This document shows, piece by piece, positions 45,666 through 56,993 of a DNA stretch of 64,000 bases. Below the pieces are notes generated by a model. It did no database searches. It saw only the letters and a list, made by a program, of their open reading frames with translations, and was not told the DNA's origin. Numbering within the stretch: position 1 is the first letter of the stretch; each line of letters starts with the position of its first letter. This stretch comes from Podospora pseudoanserina. Lineage: Eukaryota > Ascomycota > Sordariomycetes > Sordariales > Podosporaceae. The stretch covers positions 1,255,001 to 1,319,000 of the forward strand of contig NC_085922.1 of assembly GCF_035222485.1 (NCBI RefSeq), in the 5' to 3' direction. A program made the translations under genes and the position numbers.

Positions 45666-48465
45666 TTAGGACCCTTCGTCTTGAGGTCCCGTCAGTACCT
45701 ACATGGTACCTCGGGGGCTCGGAAGCCACGGCCGGTACTTTGTCGCTGCTAAAACACTGACTGACAGATCAGATGGGAGATGGCCGTGTCGATCGACTCC
45801 CGTGCCCCCGTCACCGGCCAGTCCCCAGTGGTTCTATGCTAGCTCGACCCTGCAATCTTAGTCTGCGGTGCTGGTGTTGGTGGCATCCCACATCGCATCC
45901 AGGATGCTGTGATGGAAGAATCTGGTCGCCGAACTGGTGTGTAAGACCCTGGTCCTGGTTGGCTGCACGGCAGAAGCAGCAGCTAGATCTGGCGCGGGGC
46001 TATCCGTGGGGTTCGGTCTTCTCGAAGCGAGATTCTCTGATGACCCTCTGTGACCCCTTCACTTTTACCGCATGCTGCATGTACCCAACCTGCCAATCTG
46101 CTTTTTTTGCATCCCCCAACACCAAGATACTGGGATGGCCTTTGAACACGGGAAACGCCTAAGCGGTACGTAGCGGCAAGGGTGGGCACCACCACGGGCC
46201 GACGCCGACAACGGTCCATCACCCCCCTAGGTTCCCTTCAGGAGAGAAACCTAGGTACTGTGTAGGGTAGCTTCGAACCTCGTCCCAGCACAGCGGTGGG
46301 ACAAGGGTGTAGCTTGTAGCGAAAAAGACCCGCCTGTGCCACCAAACCGTTGCTGAACGGTGTGAACCTCACTCAAACCTCAACTCACTCAAACCTCAAC
46401 TCACTCACAACAGTGGAGGCCACCCCCCGCCTTGTGCTCCAACGACATGCGAATGCCTTGCGGGCAATACCAGACAAATGACAGAGTCTCAGTCTCAGCT
46501 TCACACTCTCAACAGCCACGCCTGATTCCAAGACACGCCGAGAGAAAGATGGGGGGGGGGAAGGGTCAGCTTCATGATGGACGCCCAACGACACAAGTGG
46601 GAAGACGAACAGGAAAAAGCATCCGGGGCGGGTATCGTGATGTTGCTGGGGTGGGGATGGACCCTTCCGGCATTTCTGTCTGGTGCCCCGGTCATGTACA
46701 TACATGCGGAGCAGACGCAGGACGGCATCCAACATGCGCAAAGAGGGCAAACCGTAGATGGTTGGGCTCCAGGGCGGTTCTCGGACAAGAAACCCAATCT
46801 CCATACCGATATGGAGTGCCATTGCTCCAGCTGCAAGAGCCAGGGCAGGATGCCAGCGTGCATAGATGCCGCATGACACCAGGGCTAGCCCGACTCGTCG
46901 ACGGGTTCAGATCTCGTCTTTCCCCTACGGTGCCTATTCCTCGACGCTGGCCGCGGCAACACGACGATATCTTGCAATGAGCGATGACGTAGTTTGTCCG
47001 CTGGTACGGACGGCTCCATCAAAAAATAGCTCGATGCGTTATGGGTATGTCGCAGTCCAGGGCCCAACAGGAGAAACCTCGCTATTGCTCGCCTTTCCCG
47101 CGGCTGTTCCTGCCGCTCGCTGATGCCATATCGGGCCGGTGAACACAAGAGAACCTGGAGAGGAGCGTACAGATCCATCAGGGTCAGGCCGGCCAAGTAA
47201 CACGGAGCCAATTATCCGCCTAACCTTGCTGCCGTGAGTGGTTTTGAAGGAGCACACAAACAGACAAGGCACATGTGTGTGCAAACTGGCATGATACCCC
47301 CATTTCCATGAGACTCGGGGGTCTCTCGCTGGTTGCAGGGCAAGGATTCATGGGGTTCATGACGGGCGATGGCAGAAGTTGTCCCGATCTGCACCACCAT
47401 CACCTGCGAGCCTATCACATTGGCAGCCAAACAGCGAGTGTTATGCCAGATAGATTGGACGTGACTGCCGCCGGCTGATGAGTACGAACGCAGCAGCGCA
47501 CGATGTCGACCATGGTTCAGAGGGGGGCGAACATCCTTTGGGCTCACCATGGCACCCTGCATCCTGCTTTTCTCGCCCTTCCAGACATGCCATTCTATCT
47601 CACCCTTCCGGCCGATGTCCACAAACGGATAGGTAGCTTTATGAACGACCCTTCAGCCGAACCACTTGCAGCAAAGGTGCTCTTGCTGCCGAGCTCACCT
47701 TGTTGACGACGGCCCCATGCCGTGATGGGAATCTTGGTCTCTTCCGTGGCCCCAATCTATCGATCTAAGGATCTGCTGGACACAATGCCTCCAACCGTAC
47801 GGGATGGAGCAAAATTCGGTTGGTGGCAGCTCCCCCGGGCATTTCTCTCGGTTTCCATTGGCCCGAAGGCCCTTGGTCCTCCTCGTGACAAGATCGAGAT
47901 CCGGCTCTAAAGGGACTGGGAAACACGTGGTGTCCCTAGAGTGGTGGAGTACGGCGTGTGACCACAACCTTGAACCTTGTGTGAGAGATTCTGCCGCTTT
48001 GATCTTGTACAAGTGGGTAAACAACCTCGAGATGGGATCTGTCCGTATTACGGCGATAGATGTACCGGGAGGAGAAGGGGGGGGAGGGGGGCGCGAATTC
48101 AACCTCCGGCTGCTCGCCCCAGGAGGCTTCTTTTTCATCCAGTTTTTCCCTGTCGGAGACACGGACAGGCGCAGGTTTGGCCTGATCATCATCGCATATC
48201 CCGTCACACTTGTGACAACGAATGCACCCCAAGGCTGCCCGATGCCTTTCGGCGCCGGCCCATTCTCCATCGCCAACTCGTTCGAAGATGTGATGGGAGA
48301 TGGAGTCTTCTGCAGGACCCAACAACTTGACATGACCCACCACCGAACAATTACTACCACTTGAGGAACTGGGAAATAAGGATAGCCTCGCCAGGTGGGA
48401 AGATAAGGCAGTCAAACCACCGACGGAACGTTGCAGACCTGTCGTAACACACTCGACGATATATC

Positions 48466-48489
48466 AACACACACACGCACACACACACA
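48466..48489. repeat. CA dinucleotide repeat
   Basis: An (AC)n stretch with one CGC interruption in the gene-free region. Confidence 0.9.
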
Positions 48490-51003
48490 TCTGGAAAGAG
48501 ATATGAAACACGCATTCAACACCTGATGCGGCTGCGCACATGGTAACTTGCTCCGTGACAGATATTTTTCTTTTCCATCAGTCTTTCTCTCCCACAAGCC
48601 GATGCCGCAATGGCATCCCGAGAAAGTCTAGACCGGCCGAAAAGAACTGGGGGTTTCCTAGGATTCGGGCGCGAGACACATTTCTCACGTTCGCTGCCGA
48701 TCGGTCAAGGTTGATTGACGAATGATGGATCAGTTCACACTTGTGAGACAATGCAGGTGAGTGGGCAGGTCGACAGACAACAGTCCGTGGGGTTTTTTTG
48801 CTAATAGTTAAGGTTAGTTATGACTGGTCGGCAACGAGAAGAGGGAGGGCTTCCACTACTCATCTAGAAATTGCACATTGCAGCCCATCTTTGAAGATCA
48901 AAGAGCCAACTCACCGGCTGGTCGTACCCCTGATGTCCAACTGTCCTCGGTTCTCACCGCCTCACAGCGCCGCAGGTCGTCTTGTTTGGGCCATTACAAG
49001 ATCACGACCGCGCCTCTCGCCATCAATGTGGAGCAGGTAGGTAGGTGGTTGAAGCGAGCCCAACAGACTGCTGGGGAAGTTGAACGAAGGAGATGAAACA
49101 GCTCGCCTCAATGTTCGGGTTTCTCGAGCGATTAAGAAAAGAAACTGGGACGTAGACGAGACTGAGCAGCAACGGGCGCCGCTCGGGGAGGCTCAACTGG
49201 CTTTCTGAGTGGCAGCCTGACGGATCACGGATGAGACTCCGATCCATGTCTACCTTTTTACTGGGAGAAGATCAGGTCGCAGGTCATTGTCGATGGGATG
49301 GGTCCTATCTATCCGTTATCCGATCTTGACAGGGTGATATCCGCTTTTCTTCTTTTTTTCTTCTTTTTTTTTTTTTTTCACCTACCAACCTACACGCCGC
49401 CAATCTGAGTGGAAGATCTCTCACTCGACCTAACATAGGGGCCACCATCACCAGCAGCTCCCAATCCAACAACATGTCCAGTCAAGGTGTGAAAAACAAC
49501 AACAAGATAACTCTGGTCGGAGTAGGTAATCAAACCCAAATAAGGTAAACCATATGCATAATCCCCACACCTACCTTCAACCAGAAGAGAAGTTGTTGTT
49601 GACAAATGCAACGCTCTCATCTCGGGCTTACCGCCCATATAACCCGATTCAACCAAAGGATTCAAGCTATCAATCTCACCTACCCAGCTGTCAAAAAAAA
49701 AATCCAAAAAAACAATGGCACCGCAATTTCGGCGAATTATGTATCTCACCCGTCAACGTTGTGTTGTAGGGCTGCTTACCTCCCTAGGTAGGTGCTCGCG
49801 CCAATTCCCAGATCCAAGGTTTGGGCTGCGTTGCGCGCTTAGAGATTAGACTTAGCCAACGGTGATTGACAAGTGATTACCCAATGGAGAGACGTGTTGG
49901 TGGTGGTGTTGGCTGCCATTCAGCCAGATGGCGAAGACTGTAAATATCCAGGATTGGAAGCTGCGCGTTCTTTAGTTTCGTCCCGGCAGCTCACCAGCCT
50001 TTGGCTCTCTCACCGGGTTTTTTTTTCTTCATAACTTCTCTGCAAGGACGGTAGGTTATCCAATCACGACTTGACAAGAAGAAAATTGGGCCAACAATCC
50101 AGTTAACAACCAACAGGATTTGTAGCCGCAGAAATCGCGACTGGCAAGACAAGACAAGGGAGCCACGAGACCGAGACCAAACCACCGACCTGATTTGACA
50201 TGGCCGCTTAACAGACCCACGCTAAAGCAATCGGTTGTTGGTTCGTTCCTCACCTCTTCACCTGCCCCCCGTGCTGTGGCGGAAGAGGCTCACAGCCGAC
50301 TTTTGGCGCGGCGTGCGGCGAGGATGTTCAACTTGCGGCACAGAACGTTGACTTGTCTCTTTTCCGCGTTGTTGGGTATCCTTCAACAGGAAAGAGCCTG
50401 AGAGCTGAGGAGACCTGAGGCGTGGAACGGTGCAAAGTACACGATCCGGTCCGTTATGGTGCCATTCTTTCACTCAGTATGGTCCGTTTATGGTGAACCT
50501 GTGCAAAGGCGCCTCGGAAGGATCAGGCACACATGGCGCACGAGTAAACTCAGCAACAAGAACGGGACAGATCGGAACCGGGTATGGGGCTGGAGCGAAC
50601 GGTGTGAGGTATCACGAAGATCTCTCTCCCTCCCTCCGAGACCGAGGCGGGCATGGTAAGGTAGGTAGGTCCAATTTCAGCCCATCAAGAAAGCTTTTCA
50701 AGTTGCGCAGTTTGCTCAGCTTGTTCGTATCAGAGAGAGGGGAAATGTTTGATTTGCTTGTCTATCTTCCTCTGACAATACGAGTAAGTTTACGCACGCA
50801 ATTCACACACATACATCAGATACGATCTCATCTATTTCATTCTGAAGTGATGGATGCCGCGGTTAGTGTATCGTACCTGAAGGTGTCACCCCCGCATCTC
50901 CAAGGCAGTGCAAGCATGGAACATGACCATCACGCGGGGGAAGAGAGAGACCCTGCATCCAAGAACTGCTTTTTATAACTTTAAACTCTTGTGGCTTCGT
51001 TGC

Positions 51004-51028
51004 TCTTTCTCTCTCTCTCTCTCTCTCT
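51004..51028. repeat. CT dinucleotide repeat
   Basis: About 11 TC/CT units in the gene-free region upstream of the mucin gene. Confidence 0.9.
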
Positions 51029-52195
51029 GATCAACAACATCACGAGAGATCACGACATCCAAAATCCTGGGCCACTGCTGATCTACTGTACCTGCTTTGA
51101 TCTGCTGAGGTAATACCTACTCCACCACCACCACCATCCCTTCTTCTCGACAGGATAGGTATTGCGTACTTTTCCATTCCGACAATTCACAGCCACGCGA
51201 TCTGGTATGGAAGGGAAACGTGGAGCTGTTTGAGGGTAAGACATCATCGTTCGTTGAAGAGAGCTTCCTTCCGGAAATGGCCAGGCTTGAGGAGCGCGAT
51301 GGAAACTATCGATATTTAAACCATGTGGGAACGATGGATGGCCCTACTATCGTTCTGTGCCGTCGTTGATCAACTCATCCAAATTCTCACCGTTTTTTAA
51401 CCCTACTGTCTTGTCATGGCACAGCGGGCGGCCACAAGTTGGCAGTCAGCTTCTAGAAAGCGCGGAGGCGGAACGCGGCGAGCTCACGCCCGAGGAATGA
51501 AGACGAGCTCACTGCTGGGACGCGCCATCAATCATATTCTGCCGTCCCGAAAGGGCGGGTTCTAGCCCGTCTCCCGTTTCAATATATGTGCGAGAGAGGG
51601 ATGGGTGGGGGAGGGGAGTTTATGTAGGGCAATGCGGGATGTGATAGCACATATGGAGAGGCAAACTTTTTGCTGGATGGGTGGGTGCATGATAATATAG
51701 TGGCGGTTAATCAACTGGGGGCATTCATCAATTCGGCTACAGTTTCGAGATCAAGGTTGTCAAGTTGCAGGTGTGATATACACCGAGTCCATCGAAGTAG
51801 GTATAGTACGACCTCTCCAGGGAGGCAAGGCAAAAAGATCGTCGCTGTATTGGCACCCTGCCGTTCTTCTGCCGGGAGGGGAACACGGAAAACTCGCCGA
51901 TGAGAGAGAGTTTTTCAGCAGTGGAAAGATGCCGTCGGTGATACACCAGACAGATCATGGTGTACGTGAGCGGTGGTTCTCTTTTGCACAAACTCGACCG
52001 AGTTTGTGAACGGACCATAAAATACGACTGATGACTGCTGCCACCTGATACCTCGTGTTGATTGCTAGCACTTATAGTGCCCGGCCGTGACACCAACAAG
52101 TCCGCCTGAATTTGATTGATGGATCAACACTTCCTTCAACGGCTGTGACAGTTGACAGGCGGCGGCGGATGGCCTTTGTGACGGGTCGAGAATCA

Positions 52196-52240
52196 GAGCA
52201 GATCGGATCAGATCAGATCAGACCAGACCAGATCAGATCA
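52196..52240. repeat. GATCA pentanucleotide array
   Basis: Tandem GATCA/GACCA units, seven or eight copies, ending a few bases before a CACGTG hexamer at about 52248. Confidence 0.85.
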
Positions 52241-53903
52241 AAGTCACCACGTGTTGAAGAGGAGAGATGATCATCGACAAAGACCTGGAAGGTTGTTGAA
52301 GAATTGGAACGGAGAAACAGACGGGCTTTTGGATGATGAATTGCCCACCCACACACACAACAACAGCGCGCAAATGCAAGCTTTGAAACAGTATTGAATA
52401 ATGGTCCAATAAGGAGAGCCCGCTTGTGCTGTAGTGGGCCCAGTCCTTAATTGAAGCTAGAGCTGCCAGGTCAAGGCTACTTGTAGATGTGCTGCTGGAG
52501 GCTACTCAGCACGTGGAGAAGGGAAGTATCTGGTACCTGAAACTGTCTCCCCAATTTTAGGTCCGGACCATGCACCACCGTGCGACCGTGGGCCAATAAC
52601 TGGCCGCTTGCCCCTTTAGTAAACGGCGGAGTCCGTTAATCTTGGACAGCTTCTCCTCTTTTCTCCCCAGGCACCCGAAGCCTTTTCCACCCTTCTTGCA
52701 GTCCATTCCCAATGATATTCCATGGCTGTCTGTGGTGGCTCCATTCCATCCACCACCGGGCGGGCGGGCAGCGCAGGTTCAACGCGCGTCTCCAGCGTTC
52801 CCGTCTCGCAGAACCCCGCACTATTTTCTCAAGATATCACGATATCTAGGAAGGTAGTCTGTTAAGTTGTAGCAGAAGATGAGCTGGGTGTGAGAGTGAG
52901 AGATTAAAGCAAAGTGTCCACCGTTCGCTCCTCCTCCTCCTCCCCTGGGGCACGGTCTGGTTTTTAATTTTTTGAACTCGTGGTGTCGCCGAGAGGGGCC
53001 CCTCCGTTTCAAGCGTTTAATCTCAAAGTCACTTTGCATAGACATTGGGGTCCACAGATACCCTCTAGCCTAACGGCCCCCCAAGCCAAGCTGGGAGCCC
53101 TGGTTCGTGTAATATTCCCACTGCTACCCTCACCTGCACCCTTGCTTGCAGCACAGCACTCCAGCACTCCGCCCCAGAGGTCTGCTTTCCCCCCCTTCCC
53201 TTTCCCAGCCCCTTGTGCCCTTGTTGTTTCTTCCGCTTCCTTTGGGGCTATCCTGCGCCTTTCGTTCGTTCGTTCGTTCCTTCTTCTTACCCCTTCCCTT
53301 CTCCTTCTCTCCCCCCTTCCTGCCAGTCGACATCTCCAACCCGGCGATTCTCTTCACCAACAAGTCCAAGACGACGTCGTTGCCACCAGACAACTCCGGG
53401 CGACTCGTCGACTTGTCCCCCGAAGAAGACCCATCCCACCGGCGACCCTCCAGATGCCCCTTCTGACATGACCCGTGGACGCGATTACTCGAGACCACGA
53501 AGGTGAAGCATCAAGAAAAACCAGCAAAAATTCAAAGAACCACCCAATTGGACGATATCTCGTCAAGACACTCTTTTTATCGCACTCGACGACCGAGTTG
53601 CAGCAAATTGTGAGTGAGTGAGTGAGTGAGCGAGTGAGGGCTGCATAAGGGGTTTAGGGGCGTACAAGAAGCCGGCCGACCAGTGCTGCGACCACGAGCA
53701 CGGAAAAAAAGACAACAGCAGTCTCTACCGTCTGCAGGGTCGATCGTGAGGATCTGTTTATGCAACTGAAGTCATCAGGGAGCGGGAAACCAGGTTTGCT
53801 AACCAAATGTCATCACGTTCAGAACACACACATACACACAGACATATACACACACTCGTTGATACTTTGTTGTCAAGTACATTCATTATTCCATCCTGAC
53901 AAA

Positions 53904-53981
53904 GTGAGTGTTGCCTCACAAAACACGAGTACGGGACCGGCCCGGGGTGGCGCTGACAATGCATTGTTTGGGAATTGGCAG
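53904..53981 (+). other. Probable 5' UTR intron of the mucin gene
   Basis: gtgagt at the 5' end, cgctgac as branch site and ggcag at the 3' end; 78 bases, normal for this genome. It lies 126 bases before the mucin ATG. Its length is a multiple of three and stop-free in the mucin frame. Confidence 0.5.
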
Positions 53982-54107
53982 ACACACAACCACATACACC
54001 AACTCACACTTGCACACTTTTGGCGTCGGCCTCAAGGCTCATTCGATTCAATTCAATCTAACCAGCTTCGAAGACGCGAAACACACGCATTGGAAAACAG
54101 AGGGAGA

Positions 54108-56615
54108 ATGAGGACAGCATCGGTTTTGGTGGCGGCCTTGGTGGCGGCCTCGTCGGCAGCTGCCGAAGTCGCGACAAAGCCCAGGATCTACTTCCCGCGA
54201 CACGTGAAGAGGCAGTTTGGGAATTCGACATCATCCAGCACGCTTGACCCCGAGCTGAGCGGGTCAACCGCTCTGACGGAGAGCGTGAGGACAACAGTTG
54301 TGATTACTTCGGTTCCTGTCGCCACTGTCACCATCACACCGACATCGACTTCGACCCCAGATCCCCTCGATGATGAAGAGGAGGAGGAGGAGGAGGAGCC
54401 TATCGTCATTGTGCCCAGTGGTATTGTCACCAGCAGCACGTCCACCTCTGTTAGCGCGTCAGAGTCTTCGTCGGAATCTGTGACTGAGTCTGCGACGGAT
54501 TCGGCCACAGTTGCGTCGTCAACTCCGGTGGATGAGGAGACCACCACCTCTACGCCGACTGAGGAGGAACCTACAGTGACTCCGACTGCGTCCGCGACAA
54601 GCTCGCAGACTGACCCCGAAGAGACGGAGACCGCCAGCGAGGAGCCCGAGGAGACCCCTACGCCGACTCCTACTCCCAGCGTTGGGCCGACCGCTCCCTT
54701 CAGCAGCAGCAGCAGCAGCGTCGATCCCGAGCCCACCGCGTCGTCTACTGACGAACCGGAGCCTCCGGTCACAACCAGCTCTGAGCCCGAACGCCCGGTG
54801 ACAACCAGCAGCACTGAACCCGAGCCTCCAGTCACCACCAGCACTGAACCTGAGCCCCCGGTCACCACCAGCACTGAACCTGAGCCCCCGGTCACCACCA
54901 GCACCGAGCCTGAGCCTCCAGTGACCACCAGCAGCACCGAACCAGAGCCTCCAATCACTACCACCGAGCCCGAGCCACCCGTTACTACCAGCACCGACCC
55001 CGAGCTTCCGATTATCACCACCAACAGCACCTTGCCGGAGCCACCAATCACGACCAGCACCTTACCTGAGCCTCCGATCAGCACCGATGTCGACCTACCG
55101 ATCATCACTACCAACAGCACTTTGCCGGAACCCCCCACCACGACGACTGGTCTCGATCCCGGCCCTACCGACCCAGTAACAGATGATCCTACTACTTCCG
55201 TCACGGATCCGGTGACGGATGGACCTTCCTCTGTCACCACCACCGATGGTCCAGTTATCACCCCGGACCCCGTGACAGACAACAGCACGACTACGGAACC
55301 GCCCATCACTGATCCACCGCCGTCAGATACCACTACTGCGCCCACGACTATCCCAACTGACGACCCGGGCTCTATCAGCACCCCGGGATTCGGCAACACC
55401 ACAAGCTCGATCACGGAGCCAACAGGTGGCTCTTCGGAGCCTGTCACCGAGCCAACAACTGTGATTGATACCACCTCTGTGCCAACTGGAATCGTCTCCA
55501 CCCCGGGCGCCAGCAACATCACCTCGATCCCCATTACCAGCGAGCCTGCTAGCGAACCTGCAACACCCGGCCCTACCACGGTTCCATCGACTAGCGAGCG
55601 TGTTACCAGCATCGGCGTCATTGGAAGCACCACCCAGTCGGCACCATGGCTTCCCACTACCATTATTGTAGCCCCGACCCCCTCGACGACTGCATCAGGC
55701 GCCATTCCCACGACTGCTAGCGGCATCCCCACCACCTTCCCCAAGGCTATTCAGCCCGAAAATGGGAACGATGTGGTGCCGCAAGACACCGACTTGATCC
55801 AGATTGGCTTCCGTGAGGGATACAACTACCCCTTCCTGGTCAGTGAGAACAAGGCTGCGGCGCAGATCTTCAAGTATCTCCCCAAAGCGCTGGCCGAGGC
55901 TGGACAGTTTGACATGTCAAAGGTCCAGGTTAAGAGACTGGTGCCTTTGGACACCCAGAGCTCGCTGGGCTACATCACCGCCTGCGCTATTGTCACGTAC
56001 CCGAGGTCCATGATCGATGCCTTGTCTGCTGACATCAAGTCCCCCAACGCTCCGCTGTACAGAAACCCCGACATCCTCGTCTACAACCTCACCATGCAGA
56101 TCAACCCAGCCATCCCCATCGAGTACGGCTCCGTCTACGAAGGTGAGGGGATCGGTGGTGTCCCCGGCGGTGGCGTCCCAGGCGGCGGCGGCAGCGGTGG
56201 CGACCCCTTCGGCACGGGCGGCGACACCAACAACCCGACAGGATCCCAGCGCGGAACCACCGCCGCTATTGCCGGCGGTGCCGTCGCTGTGGCGGCCGCG
56301 TACGGTGTTGTCATGTTTGTCATTGCCCGTCGGTACAAGCGCAAGAAGCAGCTTCACCGCCGCGCCAGCTCCATCAGCAACCCATCCGACATGCGGGAGT
56401 CGCCCCGCGGCGGCAGCCCTGCGCTCATGGGTGGGGCTCTCTTGAGCAGGGACTTTACCGGGTATGGTGCTGTGGTTGCGGGAGGCTCGGGGTCCGGGTC
56501 GACGGGGCAGCCGGGTGGTCGGGATAGCCACGGTAGCGGGCGGAGCGGCGCGGGCAACTCGGGACGTTTCATCTCTGCTCCTGTCGCGGCTGAGAACTCG
56601 CTTGGGTGGAACTGA
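54108..56615 (+). CDS. MSB2: Signalling mucin, Msb2 type (plasma-membrane sensor)
   Basis: A single exon of 835 codons from ATG at 54108, chosen because it directly begins a signal peptide (MRTASVLVAALVAASSAAAE). Residues about 40-545 are a Ser/Thr/Pro-rich mucin domain with acidic runs and degenerate repeats of about 10 residues (TTSTEPEPPV). Residues about 552-675 match the membrane-proximal conserved domain of Msb2/Hkr1: LIQIGFREGYNYPFLVS, then AAAQIFKYLPKALAEA, SLGYITACAIVTYPRS, YRNPDILVYNLTMQINPAIP. A Gly-rich linker, one transmembrane helix (about 719-741) and a basic cytoplasmic tail ending AENSLGWN follow. Msb2 works upstream of Cdc42/Ste20 and the filamentation and stress MAP kinase pathways. 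A longer in-frame start at 53760 would bury the signal peptide and is considered unlikely. Confidence 0.87.
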   Translation: MRTASVLVAALVAASSAAAEVATKPRIYFPRHVKRQFGNSTSSSTLDPELSGSTALTESVRTTVVITSVPVATVTITPTSTSTPDPLDDEEEEEEEEPIVIVPSGIVTSSTSTSVSASESSSESVTESATDSATVASSTPVDEETTTSTPTEEEPTVTPTASATSSQTDPEETETASEEPEETPTPTPTPSVGPTAPFSSSSSSVDPEPTASSTDEPEPPVTTSSEPERPVTTSSTEPEPPVTTSTEPEPPVTTSTEPEPPVTTSTEPEPPVTTSSTEPEPPITTTEPEPPVTTSTDPELPIITTNSTLPEPPITTSTLPEPPISTDVDLPIITTNSTLPEPPTTTTGLDPGPTDPVTDDPTTSVTDPVTDGPSSVTTTDGPVITPDPVTDNSTTTEPPITDPPPSDTTTAPTTIPTDDPGSISTPGFGNTTSSITEPTGGSSEPVTEPTTVIDTTSVPTGIVSTPGASNITSIPITSEPASEPATPGPTTVPSTSERVTSIGVIGSTTQSAPWLPTTIIVAPTPSTTASGAIPTTASGIPTTFPKAIQPENGNDVVPQDTDLIQIGFREGYNYPFLVSENKAAAQIFKYLPKALAEAGQFDMSKVQVKRLVPLDTQSSLGYITACAIVTYPRSMIDALSADIKSPNAPLYRNPDILVYNLTMQINPAIPIEYGSVYEGEGIGGVPGGGVPGGGGSGGDPFGTGGDTNNPTGSQRGTTAAIAGGAVAVAAAYGVVMFVIARRYKRKKQLHRRASSISNPSDMRESPRGGSPALMGGALLSRDFTGYGAVVAGGSGSGSTGQPGGRDSHGSGRSGAGNSGRFISAPVAAENSLGWN
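54768..55150 (+). repeat. Coding tandem repeats in the mucin domain
   Basis: Degenerate units of about 30-36 bases encoding TTSTEPEPPV-like decapeptides. Two neighbouring 30-base units near 54837-54897 are nearly identical, pointing to recent duplication. Confidence 0.85.
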
Positions 56616-56939
56616 GAGAGAACGAACAACCTTTTTTTTTTTCTCACGACCTGACCTGACCGCCATGTTAAGAGCCTATCACCGCACCGCACCGCCACTG
56701 GGTGCGTGTGTTGTTGTTGTTGCTTTTGCGATGCCGATACAAATTACTGTTACTATTATTGTTCCTAAGCAACAAACGAATCCACCCACCTTCGCTCCCT
56801 CAAGCGACTACGACGATGACGACGAATCTTATCTTTTGACGTTTGAGTGTTGAGCTGAAGAGCGAGAATCCCGGATGTTTTTTTTTTCTTTGTCAATTTT
56901 TCTATCAGCTTCGATACCCCCCGGGCGGTTTTTAGCGCG

Positions 56940-56993
<54 letters not shown>

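Larger units (their letters stand above)
45510..54107. other. 8.6 kb without a recognisable protein gene
   Basis: Between the FKBP promoter and the mucin start I found no open frame or spliced exon series with a convincing protein. Frames at 46385-46980, 47695-48415, 49390-49749 and 51737-52099 have no motif and no supporting splice sites. The stretch holds several microsatellites, repeated TAGGTAGG-type motifs, an inverted repeat of CCTAGGTT (46226-46255), a GATCA array next to CACGTG, and CT-rich leader-like DNA from about 53150 on. It probably contains the long promoter and spliced leader of the mucin gene; non-coding RNA cannot be excluded. Confidence 0.5.

Noticed and set aside
46265-46290. 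GGTTCGAAGC (reverse strand) resembling a tRNA B box
   Set aside because: Flanking bases do not form a T stem, and no acceptor or anticodon arm can be drawn.
49390-49749. 119-codon reverse frame in the gene-free interval
   Set aside because: Some protein-like pieces, but no recognisable family, and it ends in a T-rich repeat; not enough to call a gene.
51737-52099. 120-codon reverse frame in the gene-free interval
   Set aside because: No motif and no start or splice context beyond chance.
54188-55744. 518-codon open frame antisense to the mucin gene
   Set aside because: It mirrors the Ser/Thr/Pro codon pattern of the mucin domain (Val/Gly/Ser-rich shadow) and has no independent motif.
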